A stretch of 64,000 nt of DNA from an uncultured Bartonella sp. (lineage in GTDB: Bacteria; Pseudomonadota; Alphaproteobacteria; Rhizobiales; Rhizobiaceae). The notes beneath the pieces were generated by a model that searched no databases, was not told the DNA's origin, and was given only the letters and a program-made list of their open reading frames with translations. The first letter of the stretch is position 1; every line of letters starts with the position of its first letter. Of the stretch, positions 7,298-16,554 are shown one piece after another. The position numbers and the translations under genes are program-made. Location: the NCBI GenBank assembly GCA_945285915.1, contig CALYQL010000001.1, forward strand, positions 90,923 through 154,922, given 5' to 3'.

Positions 7298-10060
7298 TTA
7301 AAAATGCCGTGTTAAACTTAGGTCATATACCATGCGGTTATATGCATTTTCCCGCTGGTCTCTATCCAGATTAAGACCAATGGTGGTTTCATCGCTTAAA
7401 TCAAAGCCTACTCCTCCAAAAATAGCTTTTGTTGGGATCATTTCGTCTCCAGATGATTCCAGTGTGTCGGAATAACCGATATTGAAATGTAATGAACTGA
7501 TTGGGCTTGCATCAGCCCGTAATAGGTACCCGCCCGAGTGGCGGTTCATTTGATCAAAAATGTTGATCCATTGAACATATAAAACGAAATCATCATCCAA
7601 AAATGATTGTCGTAAGCCTGGTGTAATTGTTTTCACAACACCATTGTCATACCAATCACTTTTCGCATCCAATGTGGCACCCAACATGCCAATATGATCG
7701 ACTTTGATAACCGGAATACTTCCACCAGCCCGGACTGTATAGCGAGCGAGAATATCTGCATCTGGTGTTACCGCACCACCGATATACCCCCATACCAACT
7801 CCTTGAATTGATGGGCTAATGTCATTTCTATTTGCTGATCATCTTTTCCAAAACGACGCGCCAGCCCAATGCGGCCAGTCAGAATATTTGTTTCCGACAA
7901 TCGATAGGATAAAGCGATACCCCCATCTCGCCAGTCTTTATAAGGCTTAGTCAATGAACTATAACTGCCATCGGCATCAAGACGCCAACGCTTGCGTATG
8001 GGGGCGGCAAGTCTATCAGCAGCATCGCTCCCTTTCGGGTCGATAGTTTGAGCTGTTTTATAGGCAAGAACCGCCTTATGATCTTGCAGCAAACCGCGCT
8101 CTGCATCACCTAAACCTATCCAAAGCGAAGCATTTTTCGGATTGGTTGAAATTTGTTGATTGAAGGCCTTTATTGCCTCCTTATATCGATGTTCAAAAAG
8201 ATAAATTTGGGCATTGAGATAAATGAGACGCTCATCATTTGGATAGTGATTTAACGCCTCAAAAATACGGCGACGTGCAAGGAAATAGTCTTTCTGCCAA
8301 ATGGCACTATTAATCTTGCCGATATAGGCATCTATGCAATTGGGACAAAGCACAAGAACATGGTCAAATGTTTGTTCTGCTTGATCGAATTTTCTTTGAA
8401 AAAGTTGCACATTGCCGAGTTTTACAATGAGATCTGTATCACTGTGTGCCATTTTTATGGCTTTTTGATAAAGACTTTCCGCTTCTGGAAAATCTCTGCC
8501 CGATGCTACAATTCTTGAAGCTTTTTCCGTAAGCTGCCCGATCTTCCGATTATAGTCCAGTGATTTTGAAGGACTTTTCTTGTGTCTAATGACTGTCTTC
8601 GCTTTTGCGTCAATTGCTTTATCAATATTGCTCGCAAGTTTGGTTAACTCTTCGTCAGATGGTGCTTGCGACAATGCCATTTCAACGAATAGTTTTGCTG
8701 TCGCCAAGTCGTTTTGCCAATATGCAATACGTGCCAAACCTGCACGCGCCTCAGTGTAATTGGGCGCTATCTCTAATGCTTTGGTAAAACTCTGTTTGGC
8801 TTCATCAATCTCTCCTAAAGGCAGCAAACTCAAACCAAGTTGCACCAAGATATCCGGATTATCCGGATCCAATTTCAAGGCTTCTTCCAGATAGTTTTTT
8901 GCTTGCTTAAAATGAAGAAGTTTGCGTTCGTTATACCCTTGTTCATATAATTTTGATGCTTGAACTTTACTTATCGATGTTACCAAGCTGGCAGGATTGT
9001 TTGTTTTTTCTTTCAATTCGCCTTGATTAAATTTTACGGCCTTTTCCAACGTTAAAGCCATATTTTTTGCGGATACATTATTGGGAGCAAGCAAAATAAG
9101 TTTCTGGACTGTACTTTGTGCTTTTTTAAAATCACCTTCCCAATAATAGACAGATGCCAGCATTAAACGAGCACGCGATGAGGTTGGATTATAACGAATA
9201 GCGGCGAGAATATCGTGTTTAGCAACTTGAATATTGCCGCGTAACACTTCAATCGACGCCAATTTAAGCAAGTAATCTTCTTTTTCGAAAGCTAATAAGT
9301 AAGTTTTTATTGAAAAATTAGCTAGATAATAACTGGAGATACTTTTTTTCACATGGTCAGCATTATGTAAATTTTGTCTTGTCAGGCTTCCCTTAACCTG
9401 ATTGATATTTGATTTTTCATCAGGAACACGCAACGGTGTGTATTGCTCAGAAAATAACAATAAAGGCAAAGAAGCAGCATTTGCTGCTTCTTTGCCTGTT
9501 TGTTTGTCCTGTTCTCTTCGTGCTGCAATCAATTGCTGTTTAAGCTGCTTAGCCTCTTCATTCTCAGGAGCATTTGCCAATAAGTCATCAATCAGTTTTG
9601 ATGCTTCCGATAAATTGTTATGCGCATAGGCTATTTTTGCGAGATAAAATTTGGCTTCGCTGTCATCAGGAATATGTTCAAGAACACGTTGAAAGTCCTG
9701 TTTTGCTTTATCCATATCACCCAGACTTAAACGGGCAATACCAAGTTCTCTCAAAACATCTGTATTATCAGACCATATGTCTGCAGCTTGTTGAAGGTTT
9801 TTGACAGCATCTTGATATTGACCCTCAAGACGCTGTTTATACCCCTCTTCAAACAGTTTTTTGGGATCGTGACTGTCGCTTTGATTGGAGCCGTCTGTAG
9901 AGGTATCCTTTTTATTGTAAGACACCCCATAGTTGTTGGGGTGCCCTGCAGATGCAAATTGTTTATGAAACAGAAAACTATCTGATGTTTGTGCCCGTAG
10001 ATTTGTGCATAATATCAAACTTAACGCTGATATTATTCCTACTGCCAAAGATCTTATCAT
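7298..10060 (-). CDS. TPR-repeat protein with C-terminal YaiO-type outer membrane beta-barrel
   Basis: About 920 residues. A signal peptide (MIRSLAVGIISALSLILCTN) is followed by many tetratricopeptide repeats in two blocks (about 50-340 and 370-660), such as LRELGIARLSLGDMDKA and ILVQLGLSLLPLGEIDEA. From about 670 to the end comes an alternating, aromatic-rich region ending in LSLTRHF, with the terminal Phe of outer membrane proteins. It resembles the YaiO barrel domain. The domain order (periplasmic TPR superhelix plus barrel) is that of PgaA/BcsC-type polysaccharide exporters. I chose the ATG at 10058-10060 because the signal peptide starts there; an upstream in-frame GTG (10085-10087) would add nine residues. 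It is the first gene of the three-gene overlap operon. Confidence 0.82.
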   Translation of the reverse strand: MIRSLAVGIISALSLILCTNLRAQTSDSFLFHKQFASAGHPNNYGVSYNKKDTSTDGSNQSDSHDPKKLFEEGYKQRLEGQYQDAVKNLQQAADIWSDNTDVLRELGIARLSLGDMDKAKQDFQRVLEHIPDDSEAKFYLAKIAYAHNNLSEASKLIDDLLANAPENEEAKQLKQQLIAARREQDKQTGKEAANAASLPLLLFSEQYTPLRVPDEKSNINQVKGSLTRQNLHNADHVKKSISSYYLANFSIKTYLLAFEKEDYLLKLASIEVLRGNIQVAKHDILAAIRYNPTSSRARLMLASVYYWEGDFKKAQSTVQKLILLAPNNVSAKNMALTLEKAVKFNQGELKEKTNNPASLVTSISKVQASKLYEQGYNERKLLHFKQAKNYLEEALKLDPDNPDILVQLGLSLLPLGEIDEAKQSFTKALEIAPNYTEARAGLARIAYWQNDLATAKLFVEMALSQAPSDEELTKLASNIDKAIDAKAKTVIRHKKSPSKSLDYNRKIGQLTEKASRIVASGRDFPEAESLYQKAIKMAHSDTDLIVKLGNVQLFQRKFDQAEQTFDHVLVLCPNCIDAYIGKINSAIWQKDYFLARRRIFEALNHYPNDERLIYLNAQIYLFEHRYKEAIKAFNQQISTNPKNASLWIGLGDAERGLLQDHKAVLAYKTAQTIDPKGSDAADRLAAPIRKRWRLDADGSYSSLTKPYKDWRDGGIALSYRLSETNILTGRIGLARRFGKDDQQIEMTLAHQFKELVWGYIGGAVTPDADILARYTVRAGGSIPVIKVDHIGMLGATLDAKSDWYDNGVVKTITPGLRQSFLDDDFVLYVQWINIFDQMNRHSGGYLLRADASPISSLHFNIGYSDTLESSGDEMIPTKAIFGGVGFDLSDETTIGLNLDRDQRENAYNRMVYDLSLTRHF

Positions 10061-10256
10061 CGCCTGTTTCTCGCCCCTCGCAAGCACGACTTGGATATAG
10101 ATAGCAAATCTTAATCATTTAAAAAACTTTAATTATTGAGTTATTATTTGTATGATAATATGAAATTATATCACACAATTATATTTTTATGAATTATAAT
10201 TATAATGATCTATGAAAAATATTAAAATATACTTAATTGCAACTAAAGGTTGAAAA
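10061..10256 (-). promoter_or_regulatory. AT-rich leader between the secreted protein gene and the TPR operon
   Basis: About 200 bases without a gene. It is very AT-rich around 10110-10240, with runs such as TTATTATTTGTATGATAATATG. This is where a promoter for the TPR-HEAT-synthase operon is expected. No operator or clear minus 35/minus 10 pair was recognised, and a read-through operon with the upstream gene is also possible. Confidence 0.3.
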
Positions 10257-11921
10257 TCAACGTAACCCATGAACGGCTATACCATTAAAGCTTTGATAAG
10301 ACCTAAAATAAGGATAAAGCGTCGCCAGTGCACTTCGTAAATTAGACATATTTTTTAAAAAGCTTATACGATTGTTAGGTTGTTCAATATCAAATAATTT
10401 ATAAGCTTTCTTTACTGTACTTTTGTCTGCCCCACTCATTAAGAAAATGCGTGTACTATAATTATCAAGCTCATTATTCGGGAATGGCGCAAAGAATAAA
10501 TGTGCCGATCCATCAACGGGAGCATTTTCAACAGCAATGGTTATTTTGGCATTTACTGTATTTCCCCATACAAGCCATGGCATGGAAATGTCATATAATT
10601 CATAAGGATTTGAACGGTAAGCCATAATAGTGAATGAGCCCAAATTTTTAACTGTCTGAAGTGCAGACATGGCCTCGCTTGTATTTTGCAGCCAATATGG
10701 AACCACAATATCAATTGGGGCATCCCAAATTTTTTGCATAGCTGTTAATGTTGACGACCAATCAGCCCACATTTTTGTCGGGTTGGCGTTTAATGCAGGG
10801 ACGGAATACGGTTCAATATCATATTGGATTCCGGCAAGTTTTGCATTTTCTGGCAAGCTATTCTGGAAGTTCTTTATGATCTGTGTGCGACGTAGAGCGC
10901 TTTTCTGCCCTTCCCCACTAATCATTTGTGGATCCCCTTCAACAGCAAAAACGTCGATGTTCTTCTTTCTTGCATCAACAATAAATCTTGCCAGACTGTT
11001 TTCATCCGCTATGGCATCGTCTTCAATATCTATTTGTATATAGGCTTTTGTTAATCCTATGCTTTGTGCCCAATCTAACCAACTGTCAGAAAATTGCATC
11101 CAAACCTGTTTGCGCCAAATCCAAGTTGAAAGCGCCTGATTACTGCTGGCATCATCTTTCAATTCAATTTGAATGTCGGCAATATCAAGGCTTGCATTTC
11201 CTGACGGACATTGAATAACGATTTGATCGTTGTTTTGCGCATGACTTTCGATACGGAAAGTATCATAGTCTTGGTTATTTCCCGTTCCAGAATATTTAGG
11301 AAAATATCCATCATCATTGGACAAAACACCGTTTTTTGGCGATAACCCCATCTTTAACGGTTGGCTCGCTCGTCCATGCACACTAATGACATAACCGGCA
11401 CCGTCTGGAAACTTACCAAGCGCTGGCGTTAAAATCAGTCCAGCCGGACGATTGCCTGCCTTACACGTTAAAGAAAAGCCATTGTTATTGCGATTAAATC
11501 GTGAGCGTTCTTCAGCCGAATATACTGTTTCATTCAACTGATCCATCACACTTGATTTAACAGGGATTAAAGGTTCACCCTCAAAGTCTATATTATCACC
11601 ATTCAATGATAATGCATCATCGCTGGACGTTGCAGGGTTATAGTTTAAATATTTATCTTCGATTGAAAATTTATTGCCATAATATGTTCCATCAAGTCGG
11701 ATCATTGATGGTATACCTTTGGCAGCATTTATCTCACTCACCCAAGATAGATAGAGACCGGATGCACTATCCATATTAGGACATTGTGAATCCTTAATTG
11801 AAGAATTTTCACTTATCTGATTATACAAACACAATTTATCAGCTATAGCACTGTCGATAGACATGAACGTTATTGTCACTCCTAAAAATAAAATATTATA
11901 AATAATTTTTGATATCTTCAT
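10257..11921 (-). CDS. Secreted TIM-barrel-like protein, possible glycoside hydrolase of the polysaccharide cluster
   Basis: 554 residues with a signal peptide (about 1-27, cleavage after SAIA). The middle (about 150-255) looks like a beta-rich carbohydrate-binding type domain. From about 265 to 480 the pattern is that of an alpha/beta barrel: KAYIQIDIEDDAI, FIVDARKKNIDVFAVEG, AGIQYDIEPY (Asp368, Glu370), IDIVVPYWL and SFTIMAYRSNPYEL. Acidic residues at strand ends, such as the D-x-E of YDIEPY, are usual for retaining glycosidases of the GH18-like clan, but I cannot assign a family. No polysaccharide deacetylase domain is seen, unlike PgaB. It lies 196 bases upstream of the TPR exporter gene on the same strand, so trimming or modifying the exported polymer is a reasonable inference. 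Confidence 0.6.
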   Translation of the reverse strand: MKISKIIYNILFLGVTITFMSIDSAIADKLCLYNQISENSSIKDSQCPNMDSASGLYLSWVSEINAAKGIPSMIRLDGTYYGNKFSIEDKYLNYNPATSSDDALSLNGDNIDFEGEPLIPVKSSVMDQLNETVYSAEERSRFNRNNNGFSLTCKAGNRPAGLILTPALGKFPDGAGYVISVHGRASQPLKMGLSPKNGVLSNDDGYFPKYSGTGNNQDYDTFRIESHAQNNDQIVIQCPSGNASLDIADIQIELKDDASSNQALSTWIWRKQVWMQFSDSWLDWAQSIGLTKAYIQIDIEDDAIADENSLARFIVDARKKNIDVFAVEGDPQMISGEGQKSALRRTQIIKNFQNSLPENAKLAGIQYDIEPYSVPALNANPTKMWADWSSTLTAMQKIWDAPIDIVVPYWLQNTSEAMSALQTVKNLGSFTIMAYRSNPYELYDISMPWLVWGNTVNAKITIAVENAPVDGSAHLFFAPFPNNELDNYSTRIFLMSGADKSTVKKAYKLFDIEQPNNRISFLKNMSNLRSALATLYPYFRSYQSFNGIAVHGLR

Positions 11922-12361
11922 TTTTTTATTTCTAATTAATAATAATGTATTATACTCAACAAAACTCTAAGTATTATATTCAATTTATAATAATTAGAGT
12001 TTTAAAAACAAAAAAATAACGCTTTCCTTATATCCTATTTTTTATTATTTTTCAATATATTTTTAAATTTATTTTTATTTTTAAATTTTATTTAGCCATC
12101 TATTTTTTTTGAAAAATTATAAAAATACTAAATAATATATATAGTTAATTATTTTATACTCTTTTTCAGATTAAATTGTTCCATTCAAAATTAGCATATA
12201 GCCAAATTATAAAATATGATAAATTAATACTTGTATTTTAATGTCATGTTTGATTTTATGACTGAGAGATTATTGCGAATAACTTGATCCATCAACGTCC
12301 AACTCAGAATTTTTTCTAAACAAAATTACACGTGATTCATAACAATCTCACGCCATAACAA
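11922..12361. promoter_or_regulatory. Divergent AT-rich intergenic region
   Basis: About 440 bases between two divergently transcribed genes (secreted TIM-barrel protein, TonB-dependent receptor). It is dominated by A/T runs, especially 12000-12130. It must hold promoters for both sides. No Fur-like, FNR-like or other operator stands out. A TTGAT-CC-ATCAA element at 12284-12295 has the wrong spacing for an FNR box. Confidence 0.45.
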
Positions 12362-14641
12362 GTGAGTATTTGTGCTTATTTTTTAACAAAAATATTATGT
12401 GGATTGGATATTAAATTGCGCCACCAGATAAACAATTTTCTCTTAAGTGTTTCCAGCTTCGCATTATTATTGGTTGGAAATAATAATGTTTCTGCACAAA
12501 CCTCAAGTCCTGGGGCTCCAATCATATTGGATAAAGTCACTGTTTCAAGTGAAACGCCAGCCGATGCAATTCGTAAGCGATTTGATAGCATGTCTGGTGG
12601 TGTCAGTGTTATTGATTATCACGAAATGCCATTGTCATCCAATTTGACAATGGCACGCACTTTGTCGCAAACACCAGGTGTGGTGGTGCAAAATTTCTTC
12701 GGCAGTAATGACCAACCCCGTATCCAGATCAGGGGATCAGGATTGCAGCAAAATCCGGTTGAGCGTGGTATTCTCATCATGCAAGATGGCTTACCGTTAA
12801 ATCGCGCGGATGGTTCTTATATTACCGGATTGGCTAATCCCAAAAATGCCGAGCTTATGGAAGTATATCGCGGTTATATGGCCAACAGAATTGGCGCTAC
12901 TGTGCTCGGTGGGGCTATTAATAGCGTATCTCCAACGGGGTTAAGCCAACCAGGTGCTACACTTTGGGGTAGTGGCGGTAGTTTTGGCCAATACAATTAC
13001 GGCGGACAAGTCGGTTTTGCAAAACAGAATGTTGATGCTTTTATAACATTTGATCGTATTGGTCGTGATGGCTTTCGTGATTACAACTCTTCTGATCGAA
13101 CCGGTGTTTCTGGCAATATCGGTTTCAAGATCAATGATGTCGTCACCACACGTTTCTTTGCTGGCTATACTGATCTTGGATTTGATGTTTCCGGTCCTAT
13201 TAGCAAAGACATGATCAAGAAGCATCCTAAAATGAGTTGGTCGGGACCAACAATTACCCCTGATGGCGTTATAAACCTTGGTCCTAATGTATGGCGTGAT
13301 CGTCCCCGTCGCGAAGCAACCCAATTCCGTGTCGGAAATCGTACAACAGTAGAACTGGATGCTCATACATTTGATTTGGCGCTTGGCTATACCAGAACAG
13401 ATGATATGTTCCGTTTCCCTATTCCTTCAGGTGTTAGAAATACACAAGGCGGCGATTTTACTGGGCTCTTTCGCTATGCCTACAGTCCAGATGCGGCAAA
13501 GCCATTACCTTTAGTGGAAATTTCAGCACAATATTCAAAAGGGTCGATGGATAGGGATTATTATGTCAATCGAGGTGGCAGAAAGGGAGAGAAGTTCGGT
13601 GATAATGAGCTTGATTCATCAACTTTTTCATTTTCTGCCAGTATAAATATTCCACTATTAGAAAAACTAACGCTTTCGCCATCCTTATCCTACGCCCATG
13701 CAAATCGGGATAATAATGATAAATGGCATGCACCAACGCGCCCGACAATTGCTTATAATCCGCGTATGCCAAACAAGCTTTTACCAAACGGCGCAGTTCC
13801 AACCGATGATACAAGTTACAATCGTTCTTATTCGGGTTGGAGCCCTGCTCTGGGATTAAGCTATAAATTAACGGACACACAAACCATTTATGCTGCCGTA
13901 AGCCGTAGCTTTGAACCGCCAACACATGATGATCTTTTGTCGACTATCAATGGTACACCAAACACCAGCGCAGGAAGACCGAACCCAGCAATGCCTCGCC
14001 TAGTGGCAAAAACTTTTGCCACGCCTGATCTTGATGAACAAACAGCAACAACAGTTGAAGGTGGATGGCGTGGTATATTTGACCGTTATTCTTGGGATAT
14101 TTCCAGTTATTATTCATGGGTTGATAATGAATTATTGAGTTTGCGTGATGTTACAGGTGCCCCACTTGGTGCAGTCAATGCTGATAAAACACATCATTTC
14201 GGTATAGAAACAGCATTTGGTCTAAAAATAACTGATCGCTTAACAACACGCATTGCTTATACTTATCAAGAATTCCGTTTTGACGATGACCCAATACGTC
14301 ATAACAACTATCTTGCAGGCGCACCACGCCATATTGTCAATACGGTTGTGCAATATCAACCTATCGACTCGTGGGTATGGCAAAGTAACATTCATTGGAT
14401 ACCAACAAGAACACCTGTTGATAATATGAATACGCTATATTCGGATAGTTATGTAGTTGTTGATTTAAGAAGTGAATATCAACTTAATAAAACAGTCAAA
14501 ATATTTGGAGAAATTACCAATATTTTCAATGAAAAGTATGCTTCATCAACAATCATAGCAGATCAGGCACAACCCAACCAAGCTGCTTTTCTTCCCGGAG
14601 AAGGACGAGGTTTTTTTGCAGGAATAAAGGCAACCTTTTAA
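12362..14641 (+). CDS. TonB-dependent outer membrane receptor
   Basis: 759 residues. A signal sequence ends at VSAQ (about residue 46). The plug domain includes LSQTPGVVVQNFFGS, PRIQIRGSGLQ and a VYRGYMANRIGATVLGGAI block, followed by a 22-strand-type barrel. The end, GEGRGFFAGIKATF, carries the terminal Phe. It imports a scarce substrate across the outer membrane using TonB energy. The start is uncertain: GTG at 12362 lacks a good ribosome-binding site, and an in-frame TTG at 12416 would give a tidier signal peptide. The next four genes encode a complete ABC importer and NnrS on the same strand, which suggests a shared substrate. The ligand cannot be read from the sequence. Confidence 0.88.
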   Translation: MSICAYFLTKILCGLDIKLRHQINNFLLSVSSFALLLVGNNNVSAQTSSPGAPIILDKVTVSSETPADAIRKRFDSMSGGVSVIDYHEMPLSSNLTMARTLSQTPGVVVQNFFGSNDQPRIQIRGSGLQQNPVERGILIMQDGLPLNRADGSYITGLANPKNAELMEVYRGYMANRIGATVLGGAINSVSPTGLSQPGATLWGSGGSFGQYNYGGQVGFAKQNVDAFITFDRIGRDGFRDYNSSDRTGVSGNIGFKINDVVTTRFFAGYTDLGFDVSGPISKDMIKKHPKMSWSGPTITPDGVINLGPNVWRDRPRREATQFRVGNRTTVELDAHTFDLALGYTRTDDMFRFPIPSGVRNTQGGDFTGLFRYAYSPDAAKPLPLVEISAQYSKGSMDRDYYVNRGGRKGEKFGDNELDSSTFSFSASINIPLLEKLTLSPSLSYAHANRDNNDKWHAPTRPTIAYNPRMPNKLLPNGAVPTDDTSYNRSYSGWSPALGLSYKLTDTQTIYAAVSRSFEPPTHDDLLSTINGTPNTSAGRPNPAMPRLVAKTFATPDLDEQTATTVEGGWRGIFDRYSWDISSYYSWVDNELLSLRDVTGAPLGAVNADKTHHFGIETAFGLKITDRLTTRIAYTYQEFRFDDDPIRHNNYLAGAPRHIVNTVVQYQPIDSWVWQSNIHWIPTRTPVDNMNTLYSDSYVVVDLRSEYQLNKTVKIFGEITNIFNEKYASSTIIADQAQPNQAAFLPGEGRGFFAGIKATF

Positions 14642-14673
14642 CCAATACAATAGAATTTTTAATTGTATTGGTT
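14640..14673 (+). repeat. 12-bp perfect hairpin after the receptor gene
   Basis: Arms AACCAATACAAT (14640-14651) and ATTGTATTGGTT (14662-14673) enclose a 10-base loop. The hairpin begins at the receptor stop codon. There is no U-run after it, so it is more likely an intercistronic mRNA-processing or stabilising element, or a leaky attenuator, than a strong terminator. It would set the ratio of receptor to ABC transporter mRNA. Confidence 0.55.
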
Positions 14674-14755
14674 CAACAAAAGAATAAATTATGCGATGGC
14701 ATAGGTTTACTTCATATCAATTTAGTTTATTCCTGATGTATGTAAAAGGTGAATT

Positions 14756-15739
14756 ATGTATATCGCTAGCCGTCGTAGTTTTATTTTAGGTGCATCAAGT
14801 ATTGCTGTTTCTGCAACTTTGTTGAATAAAGCACACTCGCAAGAAAAAGCACCTATTATCTGGGGTCCTCCAGCTGGTCCTTCGATAATTGCTGCATATG
14901 CGGTTAAAACTGGTATGTTGAATGACATTATACCAGAATGCCAATTCAAAGTTTGGACAAGCCCAGATCAAATACGTGCAGGTTTTGCGTCGGGTTCAAC
15001 CACAATGGCTATTTTGCCAAGCTATAGCGGTGCCAATCTTTATAATAAAGGGCTTGGTGTACGATTGGCCAATATTCTAACGGACGGGCTGATCTATATT
15101 ATCGCACCGCAAGCATCCAATATAAAAACTCTGTCAGACCTTGTTGGTAAAAAGCTGGCAGTGCCTTTCAAAAATGATATGCCTGATTTTGTTATTCAAA
15201 CAATATTGAAAGCAAATAATATATCTCCGACAGCCGTTGATATACGATATATGGGCAGTATTCCTGAAGCGATGCCACTATTAATGATGGGCAAAGTTGA
15301 TGCCACTGTCATGGTCGAACCTGCCTGCTCGGCTATTATTTCCATGAGTGCTGCAACACCCAAAAAGATTGAACGTGTTCTTGATGTGCAGCAATTGTGG
15401 AAGAAGGTAGCCAATACAGATGTTATTCCGCAAGCAGGCCTATTTGTCGGTAAAGGTTTTGAAGGTGATGCGGGGCGCACGAAAATCGAAGAGATGAACA
15501 AGGTATTTTCTGCTGCGCTTGATGAAATAAAACAAGATCCTGAAAAAGCTGCCGAGAAAATAGCTGGTGTTTTAGACTTTCCAACACATCTTGTTGCCTC
15601 ATCAATAGCATATAGCCATTTGGTGGTTCATAATTCTAAAGAGGCTAAACCGTCTTTGGAAGGATTTTTTAATATTTTGTTGCAGCAAAACTCTGCAATT
15701 TTAGGTGGGAAACTTCCTGATAACGGATTTTATGCCTAA
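14756..15739 (+). CDS. Tat-exported ABC transporter substrate-binding protein (SsuA/NMT1/TauA-like)
   Basis: 327 residues with a twin-arginine signal (SRRSFILGASS, residues 4-14), cleaved around AHSQ. The mature protein resembles the NitT/TauT binding-protein superfamily: an early GPPAGPSIIAAYAVKTGML, the LSDLVGKKLAVPF lobe motif, and PLLMMGKVDATVMVEPACS. The ATG follows AGGTG. Tat export suggests that the protein folds or loads a cofactor in the cytoplasm. It is followed with a one-base stop/start overlap by the permease. Nitrate, sulfonate, taurine, thiamine precursor or a metal complex are all possible; the TonB receptor upstream argues for a larger or scarce substrate. Confidence 0.82.
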   Translation: MYIASRRSFILGASSIAVSATLLNKAHSQEKAPIIWGPPAGPSIIAAYAVKTGMLNDIIPECQFKVWTSPDQIRAGFASGSTTMAILPSYSGANLYNKGLGVRLANILTDGLIYIIAPQASNIKTLSDLVGKKLAVPFKNDMPDFVIQTILKANNISPTAVDIRYMGSIPEAMPLLMMGKVDATVMVEPACSAIISMSAATPKKIERVLDVQQLWKKVANTDVIPQAGLFVGKGFEGDAGRTKIEEMNKVFSAALDEIKQDPEKAAEKIAGVLDFPTHLVASSIAYSHLVVHNSKEAKPSLEGFFNILLQQNSAILGGKLPDNGFYA

Positions 15740-16554
15740 TGTTCAGACAAAAATTACTTTCTCATTTCGTCTGGTTGATACGTTATTTTTGGGGAGGTTT
15801 TGCGGGGCTAGCTGGCTGCTTTTGCTTTTTGGCAGTTTGGCAATTAGCATATGAAATTTACGGTAGTTATGTTTTACCGTCACCTCAACAAACATTAGAT
15901 GCAATGTTGCAGTTATTCCAATCTGATACGTTTGTTGAAATGGCGTCATTAACGGCTGAACGTTCATTTTATGGTTTTATCATCGCTGCAATTGGTGGAA
16001 CCATTACGGGTGTCTTATGCGGATATTCTTTTGCGGCTATCCGTCTTATGCGTCCAATTATTATTATTTTGTTGGGTGTACCGCCGATTGGCTGGATTGT
16101 TCTTGCTTTGATATGGTTTGAAAGCGGTAGTGGCTCTGTTGTCATGACAATCGCTGTGGCATCATTTCCGTCTATTTTCATCAATGGTTTGCAAGCCATA
16201 GCAACGCGTAATCGAAATCTGGATCAAATGGCGCGCGCATTCCATGTCGGCATTTTCAAACGTTTTCGTACAATTACATTTCCACAAATGGTTTCCTATA
16301 TTTTTCCGGCATGGTCGCTTGCTGCCGGCAGCGCATGGAAAGTTGCGCTCATGGCAGAACTTCTTAGCTATTCGGGAGGGCTTGGTGGCATTTTAGGACA
16401 AGCAAGAGGCACCTTTGACGTGCCCCAAGTTACGGCGATTATCATGACCATTGTATGCTTTGCACTTGTGACAGAATTTGGCATTATCTATCCTATTCGG
16501 GAATTTTTTGAAAATTGGCGACATGCTGATGAGCCTTGGGGTGTCAGACGATGA
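15739..16554 (+). CDS. ABC transporter permease (SsuC/TauC-type)
   Basis: 271 residues with six predicted membrane helices. It has the binding-protein-dependent permease loop near 175-200 (LDQMARAFHVGIFKRFRTI, then TFPQMVSYIFPAW), which docks on the ATPase. The order and size match SsuC/TauC permeases. Its ATG overlaps the stop of the binding-protein gene by one base, and its TGA overlaps the ATPase start (ATGA at 16551-16554). The three genes are thus translationally coupled and form one importer in the inner membrane. Confidence 0.88.
   Translation: MFRQKLLSHFVWLIRYFWGGFAGLAGCFCFLAVWQLAYEIYGSYVLPSPQQTLDAMLQLFQSDTFVEMASLTAERSFYGFIIAAIGGTITGVLCGYSFAAIRLMRPIIIILLGVPPIGWIVLALIWFESGSGSVVMTIAVASFPSIFINGLQAIATRNRNLDQMARAFHVGIFKRFRTITFPQMVSYIFPAWSLAAGSAWKVALMAELLSYSGGLGGILGQARGTFDVPQVTAIIMTIVCFALVTEFGIIYPIREFFENWRHADEPWGVRR

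Noticed and set aside
10669..11043. 124-residue plus-strand ORF
   Set aside because: Antisense to the secreted TIM-barrel protein gene; no plausible start signal.
12284..12295. TTGATCCATCAA before the TonB receptor gene, like an FNR box
   Set aside because: Half-sites are two bases apart instead of four, so Crp/Fnr dimers would not fit.
13566..13925. 119-residue minus-strand ORF within the receptor gene
   Set aside because: Shadow of the TonB-dependent receptor, whose frame has plug and barrel motifs over the full length.
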